A DNA stretch of 64,000 nucleotides from Simmondsia chinensis (lineage: Eukaryota > Streptophyta > Magnoliopsida > Caryophyllales > Simmondsiaceae). The stretch's first letter is position 1. Every line of letters begins with the position of its first letter. The stretch covers positions 3,551,501 through 3,615,500 of the forward strand of contig JAGTTD010000010.1 in assembly GCA_018398585.1 (NCBI GenBank). Direction: 5' to 3'. Shown here one piece after another: positions 1 to 12,522 of the stretch. The notes below the pieces were generated by a model. It did no database searches and was not told where the DNA came from. It saw only the letters and a list, made by a program, of their open reading frames with translations. A program made the translations under genes and the position numbers.

Positions 1-2432
1 GCTCTACCCAATGCAGCACAAATCTGACAATTTTGACATTTTCACTTCATTTACAACTCTTGTCGAAGACCAGTTTAATCTAAGAATTAAAATCTTTCAA
101 AGTGATGGAGGAGGTGAATACAATCACTGACGCATGAATGCCCTATGTCAAGAATTCGGTATTCACTTTCGCCTATCTTATCCTGATACCCCAGAATAAA
201 ATGGGGTGGCGGAGCTCAAGCATCAACATTTATCTGAAATGGCTTGAACGCTTTTAATTCACTCGAATATACCTTATGGGTTTTGGGATGACACCTTTCT
301 ACACTGCTTATTTTATTATAAACCGTCTCCTAACACCATTAATTTCTAATGCCTCACCTTTTTAAAAGCTTTTTAACTCAACACCTGATTATAACTGTTT
401 TCACATTTTTGGATGTCCATGTTACCCAAACCTCACATTTTGTGCCCCTCATAAACTTGCCCCTCGTTTTTTCAATATGTTTTTCTTGGATATGCAGCTA
501 GATATAAAAAAATACAGGTGGTTTGACCCTAACAACAATCAAATGTACATTAGTCGTCATGTGTTATTTGATGAATTTCATTTTCCCCATCCTGAACTTA
601 AATCCCCTTCAATGACCACTCCTAATGCCACACACTTCCAACCCCTCATTGTTCAGGTCTCCCCCAACACCAGAGGTCAAGAAGAACCCCATGAATCCCA
701 TTCGGCAACCCCCAAACCCGCTGCTTGGCTGCTGTTTGGAGCGGCTGTCTCTGATGGTGTTGGCCACCGCACCTGCCTTGCTCTCCCCCAGTCCAGTTGA
801 TGTCCCACAGTCGTCCAAAGTCAACACCCTCCCTATGCAAATGAGACTTAAGGCTATTATACGTAAGACTAAGTACCCTCTCTCTCCTTTCTCCATAACC
901 GTAATACAGAAACCAACGTGCTACTCACAGGCTGCTAAAAACCCACAATGGAAAGAGGCAATGGCAGATGAATTCAAAGCTCTAATACTAAATAACGCTT
1001 GGGACCTTATCCCCCATGACCTCACTGAAAACCTTTTAGGAAGTACTTGGAAATACAAAGTAAGGTGTAAGGCGGATGACTCTGTTGAACGGTTCAAGGC
1101 TCGACTAGTAGCTAAGGTTTTTCACCAATGTCAAGGCCATTGACTTCAAGGAAGCCTTCAGTCCAGTTGTTAAACCTTCGACCATACGCTTTATAATAAC
1201 AATGGCTATTACATACAATTGGCCCTTGTGACAGTTGGATGTTAAAAATGCGCTCCTACACGGTTATCCAAAGGAAGAAGTTTACATGAGGCAACCTCAA
1301 GGCTTCATACACCGAAATACTCTAATCATGTGTGTCACCTAAAGAAAACATTATATGGACTCAAACAAGCACCTCGAGCATGGTTCTCATGGTTTAGTGC
1401 CTTCTTACTTGGTCTTGGATTTATTTGCTGTCGGGCTGACCCCTCCCTCTTCATCCAAAAAATCGAAACCCACCTCACATGCCTCCTCTTGTATGTCAAT
1501 GGCATTATCCTCACAGGGACTAACAACTCTCAGCTAACTCTCCTAATAACCTCCCTTTCACAACAGAATAAAAGACTTAGGACCCTTACATTTCTTCCTT
1601 GGCATTGAAGCCAAACGCCAACCCAGTGGCCTCTTTCCCTCTCAACACAAGTACACTGTGAACCTCCTCACCAAACACAATCTCCAAGATGCAAATCCGG
1701 TTAAACACCCCCCCCCCCCCCCCCCGCCCGAGCACATCTCTCCTTGAGTGAAGGGGAAACTCTGGACGACCCCATCGGGCTCTATAATACGTCACAATGA
1801 CACGTCCTGCCATCTTCTATGTGTCAATCTTGTTTCTCAATTCATGCATGCTCCTCGTTCCCACCTCTGACAAGCAGTCAAGCGCATTCTTTGGTACCTA
1901 AAGTGCACACCATATTGTGGCTTATCCATTGTGCCCGCCTCCTTCCCAACCATTGCTATTTTCGCCGATACTGATTGAGGTGGCTGTCCCAACACACGTT
2001 GCTCCACAACTAGATACACTGTATACTTTGAGCCCAACCTTGTCTCTTGAAAAGTAAAGAAACAAGCCACCGTATCCAAATCCACCATGGAATCTAAGTA
2101 CAAGGCGGTGGCACAAGCTGTAGCTGAAAGCGGCTGGGTCTAATACTTAATGAGAGATCTCGGTCTTCGTCTTCCAGGCTATTATCTTCTACTGTGATCA
2201 TGTCTCAGCATGCTACTTGGCCGCAAGTCCAGTCTCAAATGGCAGAAGCAAACATGTCAATGTAGACTTCCACTACATCTGGGAAAAAATCCTCAAGGGT
2301 GATCTTCAACTCCGCTACAATCCCACAACCGAACAGATCGCCAACATTCTTACCGAAGGTCTAGCAGTTGATCGCTTCCTCCAACACAAGACCAGTATTA
2401 ACGTTCTTCCTTCCTGCTCAGATTGAGGAAGC
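1..2432 (+). pseudogene. Decayed Ty1/copia pol (integrase, RT, RNase H)
   Basis: The window opens inside a copia element read on the plus strand. Across several frames I can follow integrase-core remnants (SDGGGEY, then NGVAELKHQHL around 100-230), the post-integrase segment around 470-600, reverse transcriptase from about 945 (WKEAMADEF), and a second RT block at 1330-1540 (LYGLKQAPRAW). The catalytic YVDD box has decayed to YVNG. RNase H traces lie at 1860-2130 and 2217-2426, including KYKAVAQAVAESGW. Stops and frameshifts occur throughout and a C-homopolymer lies near 1710-1726, so the element cannot code. The order IN-RT-RH is diagnostic of copia. The 5' part lies outside the window. Confidence 0.85.
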
Positions 2433-2433
2433 A

Positions 2434-2622
2434 TATTAGGAATATTCAATGTAATCTAGAATATCGCTAGGTTTATGCACTTTACTTCATTACTCCTAGA
2501 TTTATGCTATCTCAAGGATATGATTGTGTTTTTCCTTTCTTGATGTATGCCTATATAAAGGCTTGTAATTCTCTTTATTTATCATTACAATAACAATTTG
2601 TTTTATATCTTCACAGCATGGA
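2434..2622 (+). repeat. Probable 3' LTR remnant of the copia element
   Basis: Directly after the RNase H reading frame, a purine run (gattgaggaagc) resembles a worn polypurine tract. It is followed by about 190 bp beginning tattaggaatattcaatg, which could be a decayed TG start. A TATA-like tatataaagg lies near 2550. The position after RNase H, the TATA and the following A-rich stretch fit a 3' LTR, but the 5' LTR is outside the window and no target-site duplication can be checked. Confidence 0.45.
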
Positions 2623-2729
2623 CACCAGACCCAAAAAAAAAAAAAAAAAAAATTTAAATTGAAAAATAAAAATACTATAAAAAAAATATTTACAAACATG
2701 CAAACAATATTGTCTTAATAAAAGCTTCA

Positions 2730-5700
2730 CTAAGCGATTTTCCATGCTTTTCCACCTCCCATATTAAACTTTTTAAGCCTGCCAAAGAACATGACCACAA
2801 TGAGAACAAGTTTTCCCTCTTTACTCCATCTCCCTACAAATCCATACCATGCATCCTTGCAACTTGGGTCGGGTTTTAGTTGCCATCTACAGCTATAACC
2901 CGTTGAAAATCCCACACTCCCATAGGTGCTGCACTAATGGAATTATGTGTTAATGCCGTTGAAATCTGTTTTTTCATTTATAATTTGTGAAGGAACCAAA
3001 TGATGAACTAAATTACATCGTACCTTATTACTTCTACGACGATGTTCAAAACAGTGAAGTTGAGGGGGTCTTCTTTGAGACTTTTTCTCTCCGTGATACA
3101 AACGGTGATTATGACGATAGCCAAGTAAGAGAGTTGGGAAAATAGCAAATTCTCTACAATATTGTTGCTTGTCTTCTTCGTCCGATTTCAGTTTGTGACC
3201 CTCCTTTATGACTTTGGATTGGTAAAAATGAAGTGTATGGCGGAAGATACCTGTAACATTTTTGTATTCAATTTTGTGATAAGAAGGAAATATGACTTTC
3301 TTTGTAGAGTTTGACTCCTTTATTTTTCTGTCAAGGTGTCTGGTGGTTGAATTCCACCATGAGTAAAGCATAATCTATGATCTTGTGGTTAGGAGTGTAA
3401 ACAAGTCGGGCCAAGCCAAACATCCCCTCGTTCGAACCCTTGCTCAATTAAGCCTTAAGATACTCAGAGTTCGACCTGAGCCTTTGTCAAACTTTCCAAA
3501 CTCTATTTGAACTCAATTTAGTAAGATATTAGCATGCATAATACTCAATTTGACTTGTCATGTTGGACTCGTATTCAAGTTATTTAGATCAGGTTATTTC
3601 AAGTCAATGGTAAACCAGTTTGCATCAATTTGAGTTTTGGGCCATTTTATGGTTGGGCGAAGATCAGATCGAGGTAGTTCTAAGTCGGGTCATTTCAACT
3701 TCCAATTTAATTACCATTCAAGTCAAATTTTTACTTCAAGTCGAGTCGAGGTGCTAGTGTTTCTGATCATTTTTTAGGGCCGAGTTGCCTTTTCACACTT
3801 CTAATTAGACCAAGTCTCACAAATATTCCGAACCTATAACTGAGGAGTTACTGATCTATCCTAAGGATCAATAACACTATTTTTAGCTTTATGATTAAGG
3901 CCCTCTTTTTTATAGACAATCTTGTGCAAATTATTTTCCATTAAAAATATTTTTTCCCTAAAATTTGCATTTTTCTAGCTAAAAAAAGGAATTTATTTTA
4001 TAAATTTTAATAGATTTACATTTGGTCAAACCAAATAAAAGAAATTTTTTCCTTAAATTTTTTTGGGTATACTGTTGTACTTTAGATGTTGGCATGTTGG
4101 TAGGAGTCTAGGGATTCTAGGGTCTATTTCTGTTTTATTTTATTCTGTTTTGTTTTCTCTGCTCATGTGGGTTTCCTTGAGTTTCGTTTTGGTCAATTTC
4201 TCGATTTTGTACTAACAATTATCTCTTTAATTATCAAAAAATGAAAGAAAATTTTTCCTCAAGGCAAAGAACCTCCAAGTAACATATCATTTGACACAAC
4301 TTTCTGATCCTTACATGTTGGAATCAAATAACGAATTTTTCATGGTGATATCTGTATCAGATACTATGATTCAAAGGCCAAAAGTCAGAAGCAATGCCAA
4401 TGATGTGGAAAACAAAATAGATCATAAAAAATAATATTAAATTAGTTTGTTTTAACAGTGGTAACGAGAAGAGCACTAAGCATGTCTTCTAGAAAAGGGT
4501 CCTGCCTTTTTTGTCGTAGCCAGCACAATTTGAGAAACAAGGAATGCCTTCTATTACATAACTATGTTCCTGTTTGGTCATTGACACCGTAAAATTAAGA
4601 GCCATCTATTGGTTTCACGCAATAGTGGGTGGCACAGATATATCTATTCACCATTGCATGTAAGATCTCCAAAGTGTCATTCCTAGATCCAAACCCAGAA
4701 TGACCTTATCACATGAACATTTTTAGAATATCATGTTAGTAAAAACTAACGGATATTACCGGCGTCACACTGAAGTGCAAGAAACACACATCATAATCAC
4801 AAAGAGAATGGAAAATTAAGAGTCCCTTTCCTATGGTCTCGTACATGCAAACCCATGCAATAGAAGTGGAAAAATGAGAGAGAAACTCACATCATAATCA
4901 CAAAGAGAACCAAGATGGCTGGGGAAATGATGGAGAGGTCAACAATGGATTCTCCACTATGCCTTGAATTTGCCGTCTGGAAGAACGACCCCACCAGCTT
5001 CTCGTACATATTCATTCCCTGCATTGCCTCGGAGTTCCATTCCATGACAGAAAATAGTATAAATTGTACAATCACAAATCCAACAGCTGTAACAGCCAGT
5101 GCACAGGACTCCTGTCCCGACATCAAGTGGTCATAGCCCATATCCTTATAGTTTTTTAACATGTAGGAGTACTCTCTTCTTGTGAAACACTTGTAGAACC
5201 ACTCGTAGGCAGGAAGGATACATGGTGTTTCCTATAAAGATTTGGGGTAGAAGAATCAAATGGAGGCCGGGATTTTTCCTAAAAACTATCATGTTTTCGT
5301 TCATAGGGACAAACCCACAATTTGCAAAGGTTGACACTACTGTGAAAGCGGAGAAGGTTTGGAGGACAAGACCTTTGGTCTTCAATACGTTATATGCAGT
5401 TGGGTTAAGACTGATATACAATGAAAGTAAACATGATCCGAGTACATGGACTACTAAGAAGTATGCCAGCACTACATACCCTAGAGACTTGATAGAATTG
5501 TACCTCAAATTTTGTTCACCACTACTGCCACCTATGACAACCGCTTCACCTTCCTCATCCACATCTATGATGGGCTTTTTTGAATCCCTACAAGGGGGTA
5601 AGGTGACATGACCTAGTTCTATCTAATTGACTACAACAGAAGAATCCGATGAAAATTGATTCCTCTTATTTTTGAACAAGTGAAATTTGGACCATCGGAG

Positions 5701-6018
5701 TAGGAGGCCAACCAAGGAAGTGAATACCTCACCTCCAAGGAGCATCGAAATGGTCATGATTATGAGTTGCGCATTAGAGAAGGCCTCCATTTCCACAGTA
5801 GACATGCTAGAGACTGTTGTTGCAGAAACCGAGGTGAAGAATAGATTGAAATCATTGGGTCGAGATGCCGATCTCGGCCTCGACACTTTCAAGGCCAAGT
5901 AACCAAGAAACGAGAAAACAATGAAGGAGTAAAGATGGAGCCAAAATGGGGTTGCAAAGGAGAGTAAGTGACTATAAAGATGCTTTAATTTGTTATTGCA
6001 AGTGAAAATGCACATCAT
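2730..6018 (-). pseudogene. HKT1-like: Class I HKT-type sodium transporter pseudogene (3 exons)
   Basis: HKT proteins are plasma-membrane Na+ (or Na+/K+) transporters of the Trk/Ktr/HKT superfamily. Plant class I members retrieve Na+ from xylem sap. Exon 1 runs 6018-4891, exon 2 3250-3024 and exon 3 2928-2730, with GT-AG introns (donors GTGAGT and GTACGA; acceptors TTACAG and GTGCAG). The four pore loops are visible: SVSATTVSSMSTVEME, STFANCGFVP, NSRHSGESIVDLS and, across the exon 2/3 junction, [13 protein letters not shown]. The first filter residue is Ser and the others Gly, the class I Na+-selective pattern. The spliced length is 1554 bp, normal for the family. It is broken: an in-frame TAG at 5623-5625 (minus-strand context VVVN*IELG), a frameshift near 5195-5205 after YPSCLR, and a frameshift in exon 2 around 3175-3215, before ENLLFSQLSYL. 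The first ATG is chosen because a TATA box lies about 75 bp upstream. The extreme N-terminus is unsure. Confidence 0.9.
3390..3803. mobile_element. hAT-like MITE in HKT intron 1
   Basis: About 414 bp with matching inverted ends: taggagtgtaaacaagtcgg at the left, and the complement of the right end starts tagaagtgtgaaaaggcaac. The interior is rich in cgagtc/gggtc words typical of non-autonomous plant hAT elements. No exact 8-bp duplication was found at the edges, so the boundaries are approximate. It lies inside the 1640-bp first intron of the HKT pseudogene. Confidence 0.55.
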
Positions 6019-6089
6019 ATTGTATGCTTTTGTGTACTTTCGAGGGGTTTGCTTTGTTTTTTTTGGGGTTCAACATTCGTGTATGATGG

Positions 6090-6097
6090 TTTATATA
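6090..6097 (-). promoter_or_regulatory. TATA box of the HKT pseudogene
   Basis: On the minus strand the sequence reads TATATAAA, 72-79 bp upstream of the ATG at 6018. This is the expected spacing for a plant TATA box with a short 5' leader. No other core element is evident. Confidence 0.55.
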
Positions 6098-6167
6098 AGG
6101 AAACCCAAGGTGTTCAACTCAAAGTTGTCAAGAAATTAATTATTTCAAAAGGTAAAACTGTTAGGTG

Positions 6168-6717
6168 AAAATTTTAGGGTTATTTATAGTTTAATAACCT
6201 AACGTTTTTGAAATAATAAAAAAGATCCTGACCTTTTTCAATTATTAAAAAGGCCCCTAAGTTTTTGTTGTCCTAATAACAAGGCCTCTCTCTGGCGAAA
6301 TGACCTCATTTTCCGTCGATAGAGCTGTTATGGCAACTTTTTTTTTTTTAGTAAAGTTAAAATGAGCAAAATACCCTTCAATACTCTTACTATTGCATTA
6401 TAAGTACGAAATTCGAGATGTATTGTGTGGAAACTACCTGTTTTCGCTTATTTGTTTTAAAAATAAAGTTATTGAATGGTGTTTGTTTTCACTTTATTGT
6501 AGCATTAACACAAAAGTAGCTGCCGTGTTAGCTCTATCGACGGAAAATGACGTCATCACGCCGAAGAGGGATTATTGTGAATGCGACAAAAACTTAGGGG
6601 TCTTTTTATTAATACGACAAAAACTTAGAGGTCTTTTTAATAATTTAAAAAGGTCAAGGTCCTTATTGTTATTTTCAAAAATATCAAGATACTAAAATGT
6701 AAATAACCTAAAAATTT
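6168..6717. mobile_element. Foldback (long-TIR) MITE upstream of HKT
   Basis: About 550 bp with long inverted arms. The left arm contains ttgaaataataaaaaagatc and the right arm the complementary ttattgttattttcaaaaat. Further in, tttccgtcgatagagct is matched by agctctatcgacggaaaatg. There is no coding capacity. Long TIRs without coding fit Mutator-like or foldback MITEs. A related copy lies at 33430-33930. It sits about 70 bp beyond the HKT TATA box, so it would have affected that promoter. Confidence 0.65.
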
Positions 6718-6837
6718 AAGAATAATTTTATACTCTAAGTATCATGTCATCTCATACAAATGTTTATTGTGCTTAAAGTGTATACAGTGCACTAACCCAC
6801 CTCATATGTTATACTGAGGGATGTTGAGGTTGAAACC

Positions 6838-7896
6838 TGTCACAGTTATTTTATGAGCTAAGTACCCGGTGAGGTTTGCTCACCCGAAAGACGAACAACA
6901 ACAAAGAAATGAACACAAAGGAAATTCAAAGGGAGATGTAAGACACAATTTTTCACACAAAGGGGAGAGGCTTTTCTTATTAATATTTCAGAGATTACAA
7001 GATCTGTAAAATGAATGCCCATTTCATCTATTTATAGCCGTGGTCAACCCCATGAACAAGGGGATAACCGTTCCCGCCATTTTCCCTCTTTCTTCAAAGC
7101 CGTGCTCCACTCTTCCCACGCATGCCTTGGCGGTTACAAGGTGAGCTGGTCAAAGCACATGTTATATTAATTTAGGCGCCTGATTTTCAACTGGCGGTTA
7201 CATCCACCTCAGCCCACTCTTCCATTTTCCCGCCCTTTACCTCGTTTGGACTAGTCAATGCTTTTTCCCGCTTCTTTTCCTTTGGTAACCGTTACCAATA
7301 TGTGTCACGTGCTTATTATTACCATTTTATAAGGTCGGGCTTCATTGGGCCTTCTTGGGCCTACTTGGGCTTGGGCCGGGCCAGTGCCCTGCACTGGGCC
7401 CGTGCCTATCGCTACTCATCTGTGTCCTTGGGCCGGCCCAGTGCCGTGCCCTGGACCTTGTCATGACACTGTCTAGGTCGCGCCCCGCCTATGTCATGAC
7501 ACTGTCTCGGGTCGCGCCAGGCCCTTGTCATGACACTGTCTCGGGTCGCGCCCCGCCTATGTCATGACACTGTCTCGGGTCGCGCCAGACCCTTGTCATG
7601 ACACTGTCTTGGGTCGTGCCAGACCCTTGTCATGACACTGTCTTGGGTCGTGCCAGACCCTTGTCATGACACTGTCTTGGGTCGTGCCTGACCCTTATCA
7701 TGACACTGTCTTGGGACCGCGTCCGTCCCGGTTCCCACTTCGTCCGTCACTTAGGCCTAGGTCCGTGGAGGCCTAATGCACTCTTAACTGAGTGCGCACC
7801 TTGTCCACACAATGCCAATCATTGGCAGCCCATTTGACACGGCACATGCGCAAGGCGCACACCTGTGCCCCGGTCCGGAGTGTCACGGGTCTTACA
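6838..7896 (-). repeat. 3' LTR of the chromovirus
   Basis: A 1059-bp long terminal repeat, TG...CA on the minus strand, nearly identical to 12523-13615. It contains a TATA box (TATAAATA, minus, 7029-7036) and eight copies of a repeat built on TGTCATGACA at 7456-7715. The Gag-Pol stop codon lies just inside its edge. Confidence 0.93.
7456..7715. repeat. 34-bp tandem array in LTR (8 units)
   Basis: Eight units of about 34 bp share the core tcatgacactgtct. Each unit except the last carries the perfect 10-bp palindrome TGTCATGACA, and the last has ttatcatgaca. Spacers alternate between gggtcgcgcc and gggtcgtgcc variants. The other LTR has nine units, so the array changed by one unit after or during insertion. 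Confidence 0.9.
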
Positions 7897-10800
7897 AACC
7901 TCCCCCACCCGAAAGACCTGACGTCCTCGGAAGGGAATTAAGGTACTCCGCAACTTTGTCCTCAAATTGCCACAAAGTTACGTCTCGTTCCCACGTAGCC
8001 TCCGTAATAGGAGTGCCTTTCCATTGAACCAGGAAGTCTCGTCTCCTGTTCTTTTTACTCTGACCATACACCCGATGGTCTAGGACTTTTTCCACCTCTT
8101 GTGAAAATTGCTTCCGAATGGTAGGTGGCGCCCTTTTTTGCTTTAAGTGTGCACCCATTAGGTCCTCAACGTGAGGTTTAAGAAAACTAACATGAAAAGT
8201 GGGGTGCACCTTTAACCTTTGGGGTAAATCCAATCGGTAAGCAACGGGTCCAACCTTTTTAACAATTTCGAAGGGTCCATCGTATTTAGGCACTAAGCTA
8301 CGATGCACTGTTTTACTGTTTATTTTCTTCCATATTTGAGGCGTGAGTTTAAGCATAACTTTGTCCCCTACTTTAAATTCTAAGGGTCTCCTCTTTTTGT
8401 CTGCATACTTTTTCATACGCCTAGCTGCCTTGTCAAGGCTGTCCTTCGCCATGTCAAGGAGCTCTTGTTTATCTAACGCAAAGCGTTGTGCAGCCGGGCA
8501 TTTTCCCCCACTTTGTTTCACAATCTCGTGTGGAGTGAGAGGCTGCCAACCCATGGCCAACTCAAATGGGCTGAAGCCCGTGGCACTGCTCTTGTGCAAG
8601 TTATAACAAAGCTGAGCAGAGTCCATGAGTTCCACCCAATTCTTTTGGGAGGCCGTCACATAGTGCCTCAAGTATTCTTCCAACAAGGCATTTACTCGTT
8701 CCGTTTGCCCATCCGTTTGAGGATGGTTGGCCGTGGAAAATTTTAGTTGAGACCCCATTAAGTTAAACAACGTTGTCCAGAACCGACCCGTGAACCTAGA
8801 ATCTCGGTCACTTACAATATCTTCGGGTAGACCGAAATACTTGACCACGTTTTTGAAAAAGAGTTGGGCGGCTTGATCCGCTGGACAAGCGTTTGGGGCT
8901 GCCATGAAAATGGCATATTTTGAAAATCTATCTACTACGACCATTACCGATTTTTGTCCATCAACACAAGGAAAACCAGAGATAAAATCCATCGACAAAG
9001 ACTTCCATGGCTTGTCGGGTGTTGGTAGTGGTTGTAGAAGACCCGCTTCTTTTCTTCGCTCAAGTTTGTCTTGTTGGCACACGAGGCATGACTTGACATA
9101 GGCCTCGACCTCCTGTCCCATCTTCGGCCAGTAATAGCTGCGCTCCAGCAATGCCTGGGTTCTTTCGCGCCCTGGATGTCCGGCCCACCTCGCATCGTGA
9201 CATTCCCGCAGCAGTTCTACTCGGATTTTTCCTGCAGGGACATATAAACGAGCACCCTGCGCAAAGATTAAATCATCATCGATCCAGTACCTGCGTGCTT
9301 CGCCACTGATTACCTGCTGTTTTAACCGTTGGTACATAGGGTCGGTCCGGGCCGCTTCCTTGACACGTCCGGTGAAGTCCGTCTCAACCCGTGACAAGGC
9401 TGCGACAAGCTCTAGGGTCTTACGACTTAGAGCGTCCGGGACTACGTTATGCTTCCCCTGTTTGTGTTCCCATACAAAATCATACTCTTCTACAAATTCT
9501 TGCCAACGGGCTTGTTTGGATGACAACTTCTTTTGTGACTTGAAATATGTGTTCGCAATATTGTCAGTACGAACCACGAATTTCACTCCCAAAAGATAGT
9601 GTCTCCATACTCGTAAACAATGTATTACAGCAAGCATCTCTTTCTCATGTGTCGAATACCGTTCTTCATGCTCTTTTAACTTCCTACTTTCGAAGGCTAC
9701 CGGATGTTTGTCTTGAACAAGCACTCCACCAATGGCACGTCCAGAGGCGTCCGTATGAAGCTCAAAAGGCCTGTCGAAGCATGGCAACTTCAAGACCGGC
9801 TCCGTTGACACTGCGCTCTTGAGGGCCCTAAAGGCTTCTTGGCACGGTTCGGACCACGACCACACTCTATCTTTTCTTAACAAATCTGTTAGAGGCGAAA
9901 CCTTCTTAGAATAGCCAAGTATGAATTTTCTATAATAGTTGGCTAACCCTAAGAATGATCTCAACTCTGATACATTTTTGGGTGAGGGCCAATCCAAGAT
10001 GGCCTTGACCTTGGCCTCATCCATTTTTACATGTCCTTGACTAATTTTGTGCCCGAGGAACATGATCTCGATTTGGGCAAATTCACATTTCTCTTTCTTT
10101 ACATAGAGTTCATGTTCCTTTAGCTTTTCAAACACTTTTCTTAAGTGTGTTACATGCTCCTCTAGGGATTCTGAGTATACAACAATGTCATCCAAATAAA
10201 CCACAACAAAACGGTCGAGGTAATCGTAAAGAACATCATTCATTAAGTTACAAAAGGTAGCCGGGGCATTAGTGAGCCCAAACGGCATTACAAGAAATTC
10301 GAAAGAGCCATAACGAGTTACACAAGTGGTCTTGGGCTCGTCCCCTTCCGCGATCCGAACCTGCCAGTAACCCGAGCGCAGGTCCAACTTGGTGAAGTAT
10401 TTTGCCTTCGACAACCTGTCAAAAAGATCATCGACACGAGGAATAGGATAATTGTTTTTCACCGTTACCTTGTTTAGGGCCCGATAGTCCACGCACATTC
10501 GTAGGGACCCATCTTGTTTCTTTTGGAACAACACCGGTGCCCCATACGGTGCTTTAGACGGTTGGACAAAACCTGCATCCAGCAATTCTTCTAGCTGTCT
10601 ACGCAGCTCGGTAAGTTCTGCCGGCCCCATTCGGTATGGGACTCGAGCAGGGGGTCGGGAGCCCGGCAGTAACTCGATTTTGTGGTCGATGGCCCTCCTA
10701 GGCGGTAAATGCTTAGGTAATTCAGAGGGCATGACATCCTTGAACTCGTCTAGGACCCCCACAATTACATCAGGTACTTCCACCTTCTTCCCCGGTTTAA

Positions 10801-12490
10801 TCTCAACTAGGGTCGCTACAAAAGTAGGGAGTCCTTTCCTAAACCCTTTCTTGAGTTGCATTGCGGATAATGTTTGTAACGGGCCCGGGGGTTTCATAGT
10901 AGTGGACCACGCCTTGACAAAGCAAGGTTTCGTCGGGTCGCTTATCATCATCCCCCCTAGGTGAGGGGTGACCGAGGCCCTTGCTGTCCGAAAGAATTCG
11001 TTGCCTAGAATCAATTCAAAATCGTCTATGTCCACTACCGTGAAGTCCGTCTTTCCTTCCCAGTCCCCTACTTTTATAGTCACATTTGGGGCCCTACCTT
11101 TAGTTGCTATGGCGTTAGAGTTTACAGCTTTCAATCCCGTGTCGGAAGGGACTAAATTCAGTTTCAAAGTTTGGGCGGCCTTCGAGTTCAGGAAATTATG
11201 TGAAGCGCCGGTGTCGGCCATAGCAACTACAGGTCTCCCGTTCAATGTTACACGAAAATACATAAGTCCTTCTAAAGAAGGTGTGTCATGACTAATGGCA
11301 TTAAGTAGTCTCAAAGAGGTGGCCCTAAATTCATCGTTTTGTACTCGTTGCTCTTCCTCTTGTACTTCCTCACTTAATGCATTTAGGTGTTGTTTCTTGG
11401 GGCAATCCCTTGCATAATGCGGTCCGTCGCATATGAAGCAAGTCACTCCCATTTTATTCTTCTTAGGAGCCGGTGCGTTTTTCTTAAACGTGGGCTTGGG
11501 CAGCCCTGATTGAGATTGTTTGTTATACCGGTTCCAATTAGATTTGTATTCTCTCTTCCTCTTTCTAAATGCAGCCGGTTGTTTTTCTTTATCCCCATTT
11601 CCGTTAGGTTTAAGGTCTATTAAACCGTCAGCCACAATGATTGCGGAGGTAAGGTCATGAACTCGTTGCCTCCGAATCTCAATTTGGGCCCACGATTTGA
11701 GACCCGATACAAAGTTAAACAGTTTATCCTCCTCAGTCATGTCATTTATATCAAGCAATAAAGACGAAAAAGACTTAACATACTCACGGACGGATCCAGT
11801 TTGTTTCAGGTTCTTTAGCGCTTCTCTTGCCATCCATGAGGTGTTCAATGGCAAGAATTGACTTCGCAGCTCCTTCTTCAAAACGTCCCACATGTTGATG
11901 ACAGGACGACCAGCAGCCCGGTCGTCGGACACACGAGCTCTCCACCACAGCTTTGCATCCCCATTAAGGTGCATTGACGCAATCACAACCTTGTCTTCCT
12001 CCCTCACTTTAGTGGCATTGAAGTATTGTTCCATATCCCACAGAAAATTCTCAAGGACCCGAGCACTACGTTCTCCTTCATAAGATCTCGGTGTGGGGAC
12101 TTTAATCCCTCTTTTCTCTAGGCTTTGAGGTCCGGTGTTAATGGCTCTCTTTAACACAGAAATTTCATTTTGAAGGGACTCCATGGTTGGATTAAGGGTC
12201 TCGTTTGAGGTTCTTACATTTGAATTCCCACCCGTGGTTGAATTTTCCCTACGGTATACATTGGGTGGAGCCGGAGGTGTTGGGGACGGGGTCCTATGGG
12301 CTTCAAGCAAATTATTCATAACTTCTTTCAAAGATTGAATGTCATTAGAAAGCATTTTGATATTACCGAAAATGGTTCCAGGGGGAGGGTTATCACCGTC
12401 TTCACCTTCGGTTCCCACGATCTCCTCAAGTCTGGCTATGCGTTCGCTAGCCTTGAGTTTCTTCAATGGTTCATTTTGATCTCCAGCCAT
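7892..12490 (-). CDS. gag-pol: Gag-Pol polyprotein of chromovirus (1532 aa)
   Basis: A single uninterrupted ORF encodes all proteins needed for retrotransposition, in gypsy order. Gag lies at about residues 110-300, followed by a CCHC zinc knuckle ([13 protein letters not shown], 351-363). The aspartic protease has DTGAS at 426-430. Reverse transcriptase has YLDD at about 765-768. RNase H starts near 912 (HTDASG). The integrase HHCC zinc domain is around 1098-1137, and its catalytic triad is D1168, D1228 and E1264 (D-60-D-35-E). A C-terminal chromodomain spans about 1466-1517 ([12 protein letters not shown]), a module that in chromoviruses binds modified histone H3 and guides integration. The start ATG lies just inside the element, 17 bp from the primer-binding site. 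No frameshift separates gag from pol. Confidence 0.97.
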   Translation of the reverse strand: MAGDQNEPLKKLKASERIARLEEIVGTEGEDGDNPPPGTIFGNIKMLSNDIQSLKEVMNNLLEAHRTPSPTPPAPPNVYRRENSTTGGNSNVRTSNETLNPTMESLQNEISVLKRAINTGPQSLEKRGIKVPTPRSYEGERSARVLENFLWDMEQYFNATKVREEDKVVIASMHLNGDAKLWWRARVSDDRAAGRPVINMWDVLKKELRSQFLPLNTSWMAREALKNLKQTGSVREYVKSFSSLLLDINDMTEEDKLFNFVSGLKSWAQIEIRRQRVHDLTSAIIVADGLIDLKPNGNGDKEKQPAAFRKRKREYKSNWNRYNKQSQSGLPKPTFKKNAPAPKKNKMGVTCFICDGPHYARDCPKKQHLNALSEEVQEEEQRVQNDEFRATSLRLLNAISHDTPSLEGLMYFRVTLNGRPVVAMADTGASHNFLNSKAAQTLKLNLVPSDTGLKAVNSNAIATKGRAPNVTIKVGDWEGKTDFTVVDIDDFELILGNEFFRTARASVTPHLGGMMISDPTKPCFVKAWSTTMKPPGPLQTLSAMQLKKGFRKGLPTFVATLVEIKPGKKVEVPDVIVGVLDEFKDVMPSELPKHLPPRRAIDHKIELLPGSRPPARVPYRMGPAELTELRRQLEELLDAGFVQPSKAPYGAPVLFQKKQDGSLRMCVDYRALNKVTVKNNYPIPRVDDLFDRLSKAKYFTKLDLRSGYWQVRIAEGDEPKTTCVTRYGSFEFLVMPFGLTNAPATFCNLMNDVLYDYLDRFVVVYLDDIVVYSESLEEHVTHLRKVFEKLKEHELYVKKEKCEFAQIEIMFLGHKISQGHVKMDEAKVKAILDWPSPKNVSELRSFLGLANYYRKFILGYSKKVSPLTDLLRKDRVWSWSEPCQEAFRALKSAVSTEPVLKLPCFDRPFELHTDASGRAIGGVLVQDKHPVAFESRKLKEHEERYSTHEKEMLAVIHCLRVWRHYLLGVKFVVRTDNIANTYFKSQKKLSSKQARWQEFVEEYDFVWEHKQGKHNVVPDALSRKTLELVAALSRVETDFTGRVKEAARTDPMYQRLKQQVISGEARRYWIDDDLIFAQGARLYVPAGKIRVELLRECHDARWAGHPGRERTQALLERSYYWPKMGQEVEAYVKSCLVCQQDKLERRKEAGLLQPLPTPDKPWKSLSMDFISGFPCVDGQKSVMVVVDRFSKYAIFMAAPNACPADQAAQLFFKNVVKYFGLPEDIVSDRDSRFTGRFWTTLFNLMGSQLKFSTANHPQTDGQTERVNALLEEYLRHYVTASQKNWVELMDSAQLCYNLHKSSATGFSPFELAMGWQPLTPHEIVKQSGGKCPAAQRFALDKQELLDMAKDSLDKAARRMKKYADKKRRPLEFKVGDKVMLKLTPQIWKKINSKTVHRSLVPKYDGPFEIVKKVGPVAYRLDLPQRLKVHPTFHVSFLKPHVEDLMGAHLKQKRAPPTIRKQFSQEVEKVLDHRVYGQSKKNRRRDFLVQWKGTPITEATWERDVTLWQFEDKVAEYLNSLPRTSGLSGGGGL
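7897..7910 (-). promoter_or_regulatory. Polypurine tract of chromovirus
   Basis: On the minus strand GGGTGGGGGAGGTT directly abuts the TG of the 3' LTR, the standard plus-strand primer position. Confidence 0.8.
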
Positions 12491-12506
12491 CGTTCACGTA
12501 ACCAAG

Positions 12507-12518
12507 GCTCTGATACCA
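12507..12518 (-). promoter_or_regulatory. Primer-binding site of chromovirus
   Basis: On the minus strand TGGTATCAGAGC follows the 5' LTR after a 4-bp gap. It is complementary to the 3' end of plant initiator methionine tRNA, the usual primer of this lineage. Confidence 0.9.
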
Positions 12519-12522
12519 CAAT

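Noticed and set aside
2943..3371. 142-codon minus-strand ORF
   Set aside because: It is a wrong-frame read over HKT exon 2 and intron 2. The true frame gives ENLLFSQLSYLAI and is bounded by splice sites.
4070..4250. 3' end of an L1 LINE inside HKT intron 1
   Set aside because: The wording (ttgtactaac...ttatcaaaaaatgaaag) is suggestive, but there is no coding remnant or duplication to support it.
7355..7567. 70-codon plus-strand ORF, repeated identically at 13040-13252
   Set aside because: Both lie within the chromovirus LTRs, antisense to its transcription, and owe their length to the 34-bp arrays.
7456..7715. Regular repeats as a CRISPR-like array
   Set aside because: The units are contiguous tandem repeats inside an LTR of a plant retrotransposon, with no unique spacers or cas genes.
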